A DNA stretch of 64,000 nucleotides, taken from NCBI GenBank assembly GCA_946122785.1, contig CAMGYJ010000006.1, positions 39,328,066-39,392,065 on the forward strand, given 5' to 3'. Shown here piece by piece: positions 9,955-22,519 of this stretch. The notes beneath the pieces were generated by a model. It made no database searches. It had not been told where the DNA came from and worked only from the letters and a program-made list of their open reading frames with translations. Each line of letters starts with the position of its first letter. The stretch's first letter is position 1. The DNA comes from Linum tenue (taxonomy: Eukaryota; Streptophyta; Magnoliopsida; Malpighiales; Linaceae). The translations under genes and the position numbers were made by a program.

Positions 9955-11127
9955 TGACTTGCACGGACTACACCGCAATTTAAATCCCGACTAGAGCCCA
10001 AGCATAAACTCTAGCCGGGTGCAGTATAGGGCAAGTATGTTTTAATTGTCAAACCCGGGCTGGTCCATGTACCCCTACTTCAATTGCTTAAGTTGTTATC
10101 TAGCAAACGGTTTTTGATTAAAAGCTACACAAACTACAAAATGAAAACAGGCAAAGAAAGTAAATGGCAGAGAATTCTATATAAGAGAGCACCACCTTGG
10201 TATTGCTCCCACTAGTCTCGTATTAAGAAACAAGGAATGAAACTATAGTGCGAATGATATGTTCATAAGGTTGCAGCAGAAATCAAGAAAAGATGATCAG
10301 ACTTTAATTGATTCAATGATTCATGCATCATTCGATTAAAACCAAACAGTATAACAATCCCAAGTCATTACAATCAAGATCCCTAACACATGGAACTAGG
10401 GTTCTTCATACCCAAGTGAGAGAAGGTTCTACTCCATAGAGAGAGAGAGGGAAACAGAATACAAAGTAGTCATACTCATAACAATGGGAAGAATCTGCTC
10501 TGGGATGATGATCTTCACTCCAAGGGTGATTTCCAAGCTTGATTAATGAAACCCAACTCCAAAACCACTCTTAGGGGGTGTTCTTCGCATTTTCTCTCTC
10601 TAGGGCTCTGTTTTTGCTCCAAAAAGTCGATTCCCTCTCCTTTGGCTCGAAATTGGTTAAAACCCAGAAATTCCCGACCACACGGCAAGGCCATACAATC
10701 GTGTGACTTTCCCAGCTACCCATGTGAGTGTGCAAAACGCCACGTTTCACTTAAGTGGCTTCGGGTACGATACACGACCGTGTGGATTCCCAGGCTGCTC
10801 GTGTGAGCTCCCTGGACTTTCCACACGGCCACAAGGGGTCCCTTACACGGTCAGTGTGGCTTTCCCGTGCAATTTGGTGCCACACGGCCAGGTCACATGG
10901 CCGTGTTGGTTTTTAGGCGTGCCCGTGTGTCTTCCTCAGCTTCTCTCCAAACGTCCAATCTTCATCCAATTGACCCCGAACTCGTTCCCAAACCTTCATT
11001 CACGTACTAGGACCTGAAATATCACAAACAAGAACAACCTAGCGTGAAATCGGCTTAAAAAATGAGAAATAAGACTCAAACGGTGTAAGAATGGTGGACA
11101 AAAACATGTGTATATATAAAGTCATCA
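9955..11127 (-). mobile_element. LTR C1, shared by elements D1 and C, chimeric
   Basis: In LTR direction it starts TGATGACTTTAT at 11127 and ends GCAAGTCA at 9955. A primer site follows on one side (9931-9948), and a polypurine tract 'aagtgtgggggaatt' precedes it on the other (11128-11150). It therefore works as 5' LTR of D1 and 3' LTR of C. The part 10316-11127 matches LTR C2 closely, including CACACGG/CCGTGTG motifs at about 10675-10925. The part 9955-10315 instead matches the ends of family A LTRs. Confidence 0.8.
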
Positions 11128-12900
11128 AATTCCCCCACACTTAACTGTTTGCTTGTCCCCAAGCAAACCAAGTCAGATACAAGGTAAGCTCACATATTTA
11201 AATCATACCAATATTGGGGGCAAATCATATAGGCACAAAACACGTGAATCGTACTGGCTTTCAAACATCAACACATGAACAACTTCAACAGCAACCTAGA
11301 CAACCACCACAGAGGACATTCGAGTGCAGCAAAATCGGGTAAAGGAGGAGTCTCCCTTCTGTTCATCAACCAACATAGACTTGACTCAACCACTTACTCA
11401 AGACAGTCACCTCATGCACAAAACTCAAGATATCAGAATTGAGACCGAGCAATCTAGGTCCTCATCGGGGTAAAGAGTATAGAGAATATGAGAAAATGAA
11501 TCGCTCACTCTCAGCCAGTGGGGTCAGGAAAATTTGATGCGAAAAATTCGCATGTTTATTCTCTCAATCCCTACGTCTCTTCACCATGAAGGCAGTCTCT
11601 AAATGTTAGAGTTCACATATGGGGTGTCACCACTAACTAATCCGAAGGTCTTAGACACAGGTTCAGATGACTGGCAAGGGTCTTGGACATGGGGAAAAAG
11701 CCTTTTAGGTGGTGGAAGTATTCATAGCACAAGGTTCCACAATTCCAAACCTAACACAATCACAGTCAATCAAACCACTTACTTTCTTTCTACCATACTG
11801 CATTACTCACATTCTCTAGAGCACAAGGGCGAAGGAGGTCACATAAATGTTAGTATTTCCAAGTCACACCGCTAAGAAACACTACTTAATGGGCACTATT
11901 CGGATTTTGGGTGGTGGCTCTCTTTTGCTTTCATTCATTTTTTTTCTTTTCTTTTCCTTTTCATTTCTTGAGAGAACCACCACCTATGCACATTTTTCAA
12001 ACACATGCCCAACTTTTTAAGAACTACCTCCAACCCTCACATTATATTTAGCAGAAACAGCAGAGAACATGTAAAAACCACTCTGTGGAACCTTCTAAGA
12101 GACACAAAAGGGTGATTTTTCATTGTAGACCGAAAGAAAGAAAAGTACACGGCTCAAAGGGGCTGAGTAGGGGGTATACACCAGGACAGTCAATTTGGTC
12201 ATGGGCTAATACTATGCCTCCATCATCTTAGCTAGTGACGACGTCAATGCTACACATCATGGAAGAGAGAACTATCGCACAAGAAAGAAACGAGTGGCTC
12301 AAATCTCACATGGCTACCTATATGCTCTATCTCTCATTCTGATTCCCTGAACTAGATGCATAAACGACTGTCAAGAGCAAGTGATCAATCCAAGTCACAG
12401 TTGGTAAGCAAACAGTTGAACAAAAACTGAACCCCTACACAATTCTACTGCACGTCTCAGTCATCATCATAGGTTGTCCTAGTTACAATCAAGCTGTCAT
12501 GCATCAATTCAAAAGCCATTCGACTCAAACATCAGATCCACAGTGCCAATATGATCATGTAAAAACCTCAGTACTTGGAGCCCTCAAATATGAAGATTTG
12601 GACAGTGGACTAGGCTCCAAGCACACAAACTCATCTAGCAGTCAACAATAGATAAACACCCCCTACACTTAAGCACGACATTGCCCTCAATGGAGCAGAG
12701 GGAAAGACAAGGGGAAACGATGTTACCGGGAATATGGACTGTCGCGGGACTGGAAATGGGACCAGTCAGCAGGGCCAGAGTCATCAAAACACACTGGGTG
12801 ATAAAAACCATAGTTCCAAGTGGACAAACCGAAAAACAAACGAAAGAAAAACAAACCTTGGTGGGTTGCCTCCCCACAAGCGCTTCTTTACCGTCTTTTA
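11128..12900 (-). mobile_element. 3' untranslated region and polypurine tract of element C
   Basis: The minus-strand sequence runs from the end of the coding remnant to the polypurine tract next to C1. It starts with the motif 'aagcgcttgtggggaggcaaccca' (about 12855-12880). It matches 30.75-32.45 kb of element D2 over most of its length. No coding is supported; small frames here lack homology. Confidence 0.75.
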
Positions 12901-12924
12901 GCTGGACGCCAGTAGGGTTGATAC

Positions 12925-13275
12925 TCAGAGAGGTGTAGGAACAAGTGCCTCCAAGAGCGGATCCACGTCGCTCTTGAGGTACAACTTCAGATGGTGGCAA
13001 TGCACACGACGGGTGTGACCACCAGCACTCGTCAACTCGACCTGGCCATTCGGCAGGATGCAAGCGAGTGAATACTCGGATGGCCAAGGTGGTCGAGGCT
13101 CAGGAGGCGGGACCAGCTCATAGTGGTCTCCAGCTTTCTTGTGAGCAGGTTTAGCTACCTGCAATTTCGGCCGCCACTCCTCCTTGATCTTTTCCTTTGG
13201 TGACGGAGTCGACGGGAGTGGCGGCGAAGGTGTGAGAGGGGGATCCTGCAAAATGGGAAGCACAGAAGGATACAC
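12925..13275 (-). pseudogene. integrase C-terminal tail fused behind protease, element C
   Basis: A 116-residue frame has a proline-rich first half, then 'WPSEYSLACILPNGQVELTSAGG' and ends near 'HHLKLYL'. This resembles the C-terminal end of Athila integrases, where a 'FPNGAVEL ... NGHRLKxYY' pattern is usual. Reverse transcriptase, RNase H and the integrase core are missing between the protease at 13155-13487 and this tail. The assignment rests on a short motif and is tentative. Confidence 0.45.
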
Positions 13276-15308
13276 GATGAAGCAGGGAGAGTATTAGTAA
13301 TTGAAAATGTTATTTGCTCCTCGCCATCCCTCAAGACTAAGGTCCCATCATGCACATCTATGAGAGCCTTGGCGGTGGCCAGGAAAGGCCTTCCTAGTAT
13401 AAGGGGCACTTCTGTGTCTTCTTTGATGTCCAAGACAACAAAATCCACAGGATAAAAGAATCTGCCAACCTTTACCAAGTTGCACAAGGTTCACCTGGGC
13501 CTAGTTTCTTAAACAATGTATATGGTATCACATTAATACTACTACCTAGATCCGTCAAGGACCTCTCTACATGCAATTTACCTACAGAGCACGGGATAGT
13601 AAAACTACCTGGGTCCTTCTGCTTCTGCGGAAGCTTGTTCTGCAGAATATCCGAGCACTCCTCGCTGAGCTCCATAGTGGCCAGCTCGCTCAACCTCCAC
13701 TTCTTCGAGAGAAGCTCCTTCGGGAACTTCGCATACTTAGGCATCAGAGATAGTGCCACCATGAAGGCCACTTGAACATGCAGCTTCCTAAGCATGGACG
13801 AGAAGTTTCCGAACTCTGCCTCCAGCATGTCTTTGTAAATCCTGGTGGGAAAAGGGAGCTTAGGCTTATATTCAGCCACTACTGGTTGTGGCTTTAGAGC
13901 TTGATCCTCGACTCCTTTTCCATCACCAGGTCTTCTTCCGGCTCTGGGGTAATCTGGGTCACCTTCTTGGCACTCTTATGCGGTGCATCCGCAGTCACAG
14001 TCCCACTTCTCAGCATAATGGCGTGCAACCCCTTCTTATGATTTCTGGGATTCGGCAGGGGTTGGCCAGGAAGTGTGCAAGCCAGTCTGAAAGCAAGGGC
14101 ATCTGCCAGGTGCCCGATCTTGGTGTCCATGTCCTGCAGGAGTGCTGCTGGTTTCTCTGGCCAGCTTCAATCTCTATGAACTTGCCTGCAGCCACTTCCA
14201 TGAATTGCTCCAATTTATTGAACTTTTGGGTACTAGTGCTTGCCAAGGTAGTCACTAGATCCCTCAGTTCTGACACGGGATCGCCCAGTGCTGGGACTGA
14301 TGGAGGTGCACCAGGTTGCTGGTACTGCTGCTGTGGGGACTGTTGTTGTTGTTGTTGTTGCTGCATCTGGCCCGGGCGAGGCTGGTATGGCTGCCTCTGG
14401 TTCGGAAAACTAGCTGCAGGAGCTTGGAAGCCAGGTGGCTTCGGATTGCTGTTGCCACTCCAGGAGAAATTTGGATGCTGGCACCATCCCTCATTGTAGG
14501 TGTTACTGTATGGGTCGTTGCGCCGGACATTGTTGATGGCTGAGACCAGTTTAGACACAACCTACACCAAATTATAAGGGTGGGTGCCCACAACATGAAC
14601 ACCTCGGCTTGGTGCTCGCCTTGACCTCCTAGCAATGCCCCAATCATACCCTTTCTTTGCCATCTCCTCAAAGAGCTGATTCAACTGCGGCGGCGTCTTG
14701 GTCAGCATGTTCCCGCCACAAACCGAATCAATCGGCTGCTTGTCCTCTGGGGAGAGGGTGTGGTAGAAGGTGCCCACCTTGGAAGCATCATCGAAACCAT
14801 GATTGGGACACCTCAGGAAGAGACTGGTTTATCTCTCCCATGCGTCCCGGATAGTCTTGTCTTCATCCTGGGCAAAGTGGGTGATCTGCTTCTTCAAGTC
14901 CGCCGTTTTTTACGGAGGATGATAGCGGGTGAGGAACTTGTCCGTCAGGTTCGCGAACGTGGTGATCGATCCGGGAGGCCTAGTGTCCAGCCACTCCTTG
15001 GCTTGCCCCTCCAGAGTAAATGGGAAGTACCTCAGCTGGATGGCATCGACTGGGACCCCATTTATCTTGATCCCATCGATGAGGTCGTGGAATCGCCTCA
15101 GGTGTGACCAGGGACACTTCCCCTCTTTGCCACGGAATACTACCGTGCCGCGCAACATAGTGATGACCGAGGTGCTCACCTCAAAGTTGTTGGCTGGGAC
15201 TTGAGGGTGATGAATGGGCGACCTCATGTCCGCGGCTCTGGCGGTCCAGTAGTACCCCATGGTTTGCTCCTCGGGAAGGACCACATTGTTGTTCTGTGGT
15301 TCACCCAT
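13155..15308 (-). pseudogene. gag-protease remnant of element C
   Basis: The frame starts at 15308 with 'MGEPQNNNVVLPEEQ' and covers the Athila gag core ('TARAADMRSPIHH', 'GSITTFANLTDKFLTRYHPP') to 14910. After in-frame stops it continues at 14777-14562 and 14558-14010, with 'NNVRRNDPYSNTYNEGW' and a glutamine run at about 14340-14365. Frameshifts lead to 13894-14130, then to 13472-13879. The protease site reads 'DLGSSINVIP', and '[17 protein letters not shown]' follows. Roughly 30 residues of protease are deleted near 13490. No polymerase follows. Confidence 0.8.
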
Positions 15309-15529
15309 TTCGTCCTCCTCGGTGATTTACAGTTGTGCTAAGGCCTCCTCCGCATCCAGTCACGCCTTTAGAGCCCGCTCGAAGTTCCTACAGGCCCGTT
15401 CAAGCTCTTGGTCTAATGGTAGTAAATCTCCCGACTGGCTACGGGTCATGCACTACCTGCACACAATCAGCAAAAGCAACCCGTGAAGGCACACAGGTGG
15501 AAGAGAGAAAATGCAGTAAAGAAAAAACT

Positions 15530-16788
15530 TGACACGCTAAAACACAACACCAAACTACGACCAAGTGTAATCGTACTCCGTGTATATTTGTTATCTAGCA
15601 AACTAAGTCGATTGATTGTGGTTTTAACTAAAAGCAGTAAGAAAGCAAGAAATGGTTCGGTTTTCTAAAGCAAATGAAGAGTCACTCGGGAATGAGTCCC
15701 CCTAGTCCTTAGTTAGGTCTCAATTGTAATTACCCGGGGTTGATTAACTATTGATTAAACTGCGGAAGATCCGACAGTAGCTTGGAATCTCGTAAGCTGA
15801 CCGGCAGGCGAATAACCTTCACCAGGATAGACTGCTGAGCAATAAGCACATAACTCCACTACTAGAAATGGGTTCCAGTACAAAGCAGTATATTGATTAA
15901 CTCTCGTATAACCAATCTACCACTACTGAATGATGAAGATCTAACAACCTAATCAGATTCTATGAATCATGCATCATTCGATTAAAACCAAACAGTATAA
16001 CAATCCCAAGTCATTACAATCAAGATCCCTAACACATGTAACTAGGGTTCTTCATACCCAAGTCAGAGAAGGTTCTACTCCATAGAGAGAGAGAGGGAAA
16101 CAGAATACAAAGCAGTCATACTCATAACAATGGGAAGAATCTGCTCTGGGACGATGATCTTCACTCCAAGGGTGATTTCCAAGCTTGATTGATGAAACCC
16201 ATCTCCAAAACCACTCTTAGGGGGTGTTCTTCGCACTTTCTCTCTCTAGGGCTATGTTTTTGCTCCAAAAAGTCGATTCCCTCTCCTTTGGCTCGAAATT
16301 GGGTTAAAACCCAGAAATTCCCGACCACACGGCCAGGCCACATGGCCGTGTGACTTTCCCAGCTGCCCGTGTGAATGTGCAAAACGTCGCGTTTCACTTA
16401 AGTTGCTTCGGGTACGCTACACGGCCAAAACCACACGGCCGTGTGGATTCCCAGGCTGCCCGTGTGAGCTCCCTGGACTTTCCACACGGCCACAAGGGGT
16501 CCCTTACACGGCCAGTGTGGCTTTCCCGTGCAATTTGGTGCCACACGGAAAGGTCACACGGCTGTGTGGGTTTTTAGGCGTGCCCGTGTGGCTTCCTCAG
16601 CTTCTCGCCAAACGTCCAATCTTCGTCCAATCGACCTCGAACTCTTTCCCAAATCTTCATTCACGTACTAGGACCTGAAATATCACAAACAAGAACAACC
16701 TAGCGTGAAATCGGCCTAAAACACGAGAAATAAGACTCAAACGGTGTAAGAATGGTGGACAAAAACATGTGTATCTATCAAGTCATCA
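15530..16788 (-). mobile_element. LTR C2, 5' LTR of element C
   Basis: In LTR direction it starts TGATGACTTGATAG at 16788 and ends GCGTGTCA at 15530. The CACACGGCCGTGTG motif cluster is at about 16320-16590. Between the LTR end and the gag start at 15308 the primer site is no longer recognisable. Compared with C1, 15962-16788 is nearly the same sequence while 15530-15961 is unrelated to C1 and instead resembles the end of family D LTRs. Confidence 0.8.
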
Positions 16789-17829
16789 CCTATAATGGCT
16801 TTTTCACAGAGTGGCAATCAAGGTCATATTCACTCGGGTCCCGATACCCTAGCCTACTTCCAACGTTGTTGTTATCTAGCTGATCTGTTTAAGGGGTTGT
16901 GTTGGAGGATTTGAGTGAAATAACTAGTGGAGAGAATAAACAAGGATATAAGCATGTACATCGAGGAACTAACTCTCGCCCAATCCTAGGTCTATCATGC
17001 AAATGTCTAAACATGTTGGGTTAAGTGAATGTGGTTATTGAGATCTTTTCCGTGGGACTTCGTGATTATCCACGCCCCTCCGTATACTCCCTACCTACCC
17101 TATTGTCACCTTGGTATAGGCTCACGTATCTGGGGCTTTAAGAACTTAGCTCCTTTCAATGGGTACTACCCACCTTACACACCAAGGTTTCATCCCGGGT
17201 TCCATCTAGGAAGGCATTCTTGTGGTAGGGGTTTGGTTGCCACGTCCACCACAAGACCATACTCATTCATCTAACCCTAATCTACCAGATGACGCATACT
17301 CGTCTAACCCTAAAACTCCATACCCACTGTAGAAGCTCAAGTAGGCTTGTAAAGAAAATTAGGGCGACTTACCTAAGCATAATTAAAGCTAGATGAAGTA
17401 TTAAAATCAACTCAACAAACACATTCATTCAAAACCCTAACATATTCAAACTAGGGTTTACGGGTTAAAACCCCTAGTACGTTAAGAGACCACTCTATAA
17501 AGGAGGGAAGAAGATACAAAGAAGAATTTGGAGAAGGAATGATGTTAAGAAGATGGCTCCTCTCATCTAGCTTCTCCTTCTTCTCTTTATTTTCTTTCCT
17601 TTACCTTCTCTCTCTTCTCTCTTTCTCTCTCTAAACTAGAAATTTCTATCTCAAAGTCAACTCTCTTAAAATGGAGGAAGAGGTCCTCTATTTATAGACT
17701 TTAGGAGGGCAGACAAGTTCACGACCGAGTAGGGGGAGTTCGTAATCGTGATCTTTCCCTTCGAGCCCGTGATTTTCAGGCATCGCCGTTTTGGTCTTCA
17801 TATTCGGGGAGTGCACGGGCTGATTTCAC
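16789..17829 (-). mobile_element. family E LTR copy 2, first part
   Basis: This matches copy E1 from about 'cctagcctacttcc' onward and has TATAAATA on the minus strand at 17689-17696. It stops at 17829 in the middle of the GC-rich block and resumes at 21165. The interruption is element F. Its outer end touches LTR C2 directly, so element C inserted next to or into it. Confidence 0.75.
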
Positions 17830-20800
17830 TGAAACATCCCGATCCTTTTTACCAAACCGAAATACTCATGGCTCCGGATCCAACCAAAATAATGTTTAAA
17901 AATTTTAATAAAATAAATACAACTGAATTCTTTCCAAAAAATTCAAATGAAATGCCCTATACACTTGGGTGACCTCAATCTATAGTAAAAAACACTTAAC
18001 CTCTGAACTTCCAGTTTATACTCCTAACCATGAAATATATATAACTAAACTATTCTACCACTAGCTCCTTTCTGAGCTTCCTGAGATCTCGTGAATGCTT
18101 GGGCGGCTGCCGACACGTCATGCCTCTTCTTGAAATCCACATCCTCTAACCCTTCCACAACCTGGTGAATGAGAAGGGGTCAGTCTTGTCGTTACCAAAA
18201 CCTTAGGTCCTTACCTTAAGCATTTCCTTAATATTTAAAATTATTAGAACTTCTCCTCTTACATGAAAGTCGTTCTCTCTTTCACCCTTTATAATTCATT
18301 CCTCTAATTATCTTATAGAAGTTCTCTACTCATATCCTTAACTCATACACATAATTACTGATCACTTCGATAGGTGCAGATTATTGTCAATGGTAAGCAC
18401 GTGTGATCAAATATCCCATCTTAACCCTAGTTTAACCTAAGACAACATTGCCGTATAGTGGTAATCAATGCCGTATTTTACTCGGGTCCTAGTACCTTAG
18501 CCTACGTCCAAACTAGTTGCTAATTAGTTAATCAGTTTTGGATGTTTGAGTGGAGGATTTGAGAAGATAAATAGACTAGAGATTGATCAAAGCTAAAAGC
18601 ATGTACTTCGGGGAACTAATCCTCCCCCTAGATTAGGGTTACTACGCATGTATAGATACTTAGGGTTATCGAATATGGTGAGTGAGCTCTTTTCTGTGGA
18701 CTTTCGTGGTTATCCACACGCCTCCGAGTACGCCTCCCCTAAACTCATATATAGTCAGCACGATCTAGGCTATCGTATATAGTGCATTACACTTATGGCT
18801 CATTTCAACGGACACTATCCATCATTCACACCGAGGTTTTATCCCGGATTCATACATATATCACAATTTGCTTTATGGCACATACCCGTCTAACCCCAGA
18901 ACTTCATACCTAGTGTAGAAGCATAAAGTAGGCCAATAGTAAAGATTAGGGCGCCCAACCATAAACACAATCCATGATAGAATAGCAATAGAATCAACTA
19001 GATAAATACATTCATTCATTCAAACCCTAAAATATCCATACAAAATAAACCCTAAAACTAGGGTTTGGGGTTTATAACCCCTACTACCTTAGAGGACTAC
19101 TTCATAAAGGAGGGAAGAAGAAACATAGAAGAAATTAAAGAAGACTTGGGTTGAGGAAGATGCTCCCTCTCTTCTAGCTCCTTCTCCTTCTTCTCCTTCC
19201 TTCTCCTTCCTTCAACTTTTCTCTCACCTCTCTCTAAAACCAGACATTTCTCTCAAAACCAGCTCTTTTTAAAGGGGGAAAGGGGTTTTCTATTTATAGA
19301 CAATCTAGGGACGAAGAATTTCGCGGCCAAGGGTGAAGAGATCGCGGGCAGGAACTTCTGAGGGAAGGTCGCGATCTCAAAACACAGTCGTGCTGGCTTT
19401 AGAAAAGGAGAAGATCGCGGGTTGCGGTTGCGATACACTAGTCGAGGCCGTGATCTTCCTCGTTGTCTGGGAATAGTATGATCGTGATTCGACTAGGGAA
19501 AGTCTCTGCTTCTCCTAGCTCATTCCTCGTGAATTTTGCGCCCTGAGCCCTCCAATTCGCGATAGCGATCTTGAGCTTACAGGCTGCGATCTTCAGCTTG
19601 ATTTTTGCGTGTCCCTACCTTTAAAGCTATGAGATTGCGTTACGTATCGCCGTCCAATACCATGCCTGATCACTACTCCGTTATGTATCGCCGTCCAGCA
19701 GTGACCCTGATCAACTAAGACCATACATCATCACACACATTCACATGCATAGCACAGCGCGTGCCTCCACCTTCAGGAGGCGGTGGGGTGCCAGGTCAAC
19801 CCCAGACTTTCATAATTATACAGTTATGCCCAACAACCACTTCCCATTTTCTGATTTTAGCAAATTATTCCTCAATCTCCAAAAAGACCATAATAACCTC
19901 AATTATTCATCGAATTCCCATTTTGATGCCATCGCACTCCAACAAAACGGGAAGAGGTCTTACCTCTTCAACGCCGTCGTCAACGTCCTAGCTCCGACCA
20001 CCGTCGTTGTCTCCTTCCTCTTACTCCTCGAGTCCATCAACGAACAACTCCTCCAGTTCCTCTTCTTCTTCCTCGAGTGGCACCTCATCAACGGACGCCA
20101 TCTCCCGGAGCCTCTCGACATCCCTGTCTCGGCCGTAGTGTGGAGGCCAATGACGCATCGCCAACACCTCGGGTTGTCTAGGAGGGTAAGCTCGCACCCT
20201 CTTGGTCGCCATCACCTCATCTTCCCCTCTGTCGGCGTTGGTGTGTAAGCTGACTCCTGTCTGTGTGTTGACGATGTGGACGCAAGCTCCCTCTCCGGCC
20301 GCCTTCGTCGAGATCTTGAGCTCCCACACTCGACGATCACTACTCTCCTTCCTCTCTTTGTTTCTTATATCGGTTCCATGGTTAACTCGATTTGAATCTC
20401 CTCTCTGTGCTAACCGATCGACCTTCTCGTCTCCCTCGCTAGCCGAAGTCGGTCCTAATTATAGTTTTTCGAGGAGATTCGTACTAAAAGGAAAGAACCT
20501 GATTAACACAAGCGTTAATTCCCCGTAATCACCCATTAATCATGTTTAAAACCCCCCATAATTATTGTTTCCGTTACACCCAATTTCCAAGCTAACGTAC
20601 CGTTCTCCTTACACTGCTCTGTTTTTCCCTTTCTCCCTTCTACTTCCGGTTGAGTTCCCCTTGAGGAGGGTGAATCCTCTTCCTAAAAACAGCCACATGC
20701 TCGCTCTTTTGCTTTCTCTCTCGGGCCTAAGTCCAATCCTCTCCTCTCTTACAACTCGGCCCTCAAGCCTGTTCTCTCTCTTTCTTATGGGACGACCACG

Positions 20801-21159
20801 CTTTGGGCCTTGACCCGCTTCCCTCTTCCATCTAAGTGACCAAACCCACCTTCTACTCTTCCTTTCCCCTCTTCTCAATCTCTTCTCAACTCAGTCTTAA
20901 GCCCATCTTCTTTTTCATTTGAAAATCCTAGCCGCCCACGAACCCAGAAGCAAGCCCACTCAGCCCAGATTTTTAATTGGGTTTTGGTTCAAACACAAAA
21001 CTCAACCTACGTCTATAACTTCCTCATTTAACATCAAAATTCGACATCGTTCTAACTGATAGTTCACATTTTGAGTCCTCTTAAATATTATGGTGGAAAA
21101 TGGGAATTTCCCCAAGGCTATAATAGTCATTTTGACTTTAGGAGAGATTAGGATGTAAA
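17830..21159. mobile_element. element F, LTR-like insertion in the family E LTR
   Basis: F begins TGAAACATCC and ends GGATGTAAA, an imperfect inverted pair typical of LTR ends. It is flanked by TTCAC (17825-17829) and ATCAC (21160-21164), a 5-bp duplication with one change. Removing it joins the two halves of the family E LTR without gap. It contains an E-type fragment (about 18440-19615). The rest (17830-18440, 19616-21159) looks like one long LTR, probably of a Ty3/gypsy element in minus orientation, but this family call is a guess. A 102-residue glutamate-rich minus-strand frame at 20021-20329 has no recognisable homology and is not called a gene. Confidence 0.6.
18440..19615 (-). mobile_element. 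family E LTR copy 3, truncated, inside element F
   Basis: It aligns with E1 and E2 from 'tggtaatcaatgcc' at about 18457 to 'gatttttgcgtg' at about 19613, with TATAAATA on the minus strand at 19291-19298 and the same GC-rich block after it. The LTR start TGATAACACC is missing, so it is truncated. No target duplication was found. Confidence 0.7.
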
Positions 21160-21164
21160 ATCAC

Positions 21165-21569
21165 GGTCGGGATCCATGAGTCGCGACCGCGAACTTCCTT
21201 GTGGTTAGGGAAGACGATAACTGTGGTTCGATCGTCGAAAATCTATGTCTTCTCTTGAGAAAATTGCTCACGAAGTTCATGCCCAAGGGCTCCATTTCCA
21301 CAGCCGCGAACTAGGATCCACAGGCCGGAATCTTCTCTCCTGCTTCGCAGTCTATTATCTCAACTGAGAACTTTCCCTTCTATACTGTGATTCCTACCCA
21401 TTTCACTACACTTGTGCCCTTTTTCGTACCGAATTCACATATATCATCTAAAGCACCCTAAAATCAGGACATAATAAAAAAGGAATGAAATAGGGATGCA
21501 ATCAATGATATTCTTCTGATTATGCACATGAATTAGCACGAAACAAACCTAAATATGAAGGTGTTATCA
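21165..21569 (-). mobile_element. family E LTR copy 2, second part
   Basis: This continues 16789-17829 after the F insertion and ends at the LTR start, TGATAACACC on the minus strand at 21569. Alignment to E1 across the join is continuous. Confidence 0.7.
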
Positions 21570-21580
21570 AGCTCCGAGAC

Positions 21581-22519
21581 TGATAACTACATGTTTACAC
21601 ATGTTTTACCCCTCATTTTTTTATTCTTTAGCTTGGTGCTTATCATATTTTAGTCTGTTTTACGCTAGGTTATGTTCCTTTGTCATATTTCAAGTCCTAG
21701 TGCATAAAGTGAAGCATATGCGCAAGTTTCAAGTCAATCGGAGATCAATTGGCAACTCGGTGTAAGAAACTCGAGCATGACCTGAAGAAGAATGGATTTC
21801 TATCTCATTTGTGACCAGAGAATCATGTAAGCTTGTTATGAAAAGAAAAAGAACGAGACTACGAACTAGGATCAAACAACACCGGGTTTGGAGTCCGAAC
21901 AATGGAGAAACGAATAATCAAAGATAGGGGACCCATAATTGTAAAATACTCGGTTAGTAGGTTCAAAATACCCGATAGGGTATTTCCCCAGGAGAAACAA
22001 AAGGCCCCACGGTCATGAGGTGTAAATACCCGACCCGTTATCTAATAACCCGACCGGGTATTACCACGTTTGCACAAAAAACTGACCCAAAGCGATTTGA
22101 AGATCCCCAGTCACCAAGTACAATTACCCGACCGAGTAATATGACCAGGTAACTTCCAAAAGCAGGTTTAAAAGTCTATTTTGTGCGTTATTTTGGGGGG
22201 TGGGGAAGCTGGGTTTTGGATTCCAAACATCCAAGGGATGAACCAAAGAGAGAGCAAGGGCGATCTAGAGCCATTCTTGGAGCTATTTTGGAGGATTCTT
22301 CACCATTGAAGCTCAAGAAATAAGTGTAGACATGAAAATTGAAGATCTGAAAAGTTATACTGCATTCTCTCTCTTCTCTATGGAGTAACTTCCCTTCACT
22401 TAGGTTTTGAGGAACCCTAGCCATGTTTGTTTGATTGGATGATTGTATGAGTACTCCTACTTTATAATCTTGAGTTCATATTCAATCAATGGATGTTTTC
22501 ATGATTCAATTCTGCTTAG
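21581..22519 (+). mobile_element. family D LTR, 5' part
   Basis: It starts TGATAACTACATG and contains 'cccgaccgggtatt' palindromic motifs at about 21940-22150. Its last third matches the LTRs at 34.5 kb and 35.6-36.0 kb ('gagtaacttcccttcacttaggttttgaggaaccc'). It is cut at about 22519, where an inverted family D piece begins. The LTR end and any internal region are missing. Confidence 0.7.

Noticed and set aside
13888..14558. Long plus-strand frames over the element C gag, including a cysteine-rich 203-residue one
   Set aside because: These are shadows of the minus-strand gag; the cysteine run is the reverse of the glutamine codon repeat.
20021..20329. Minus-strand 102-residue ORF rich in glutamate
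   Set aside because: It lies within LTR-like element F, has no homology that I recognise, and the acidic run reflects a (CTC)n-like stretch.
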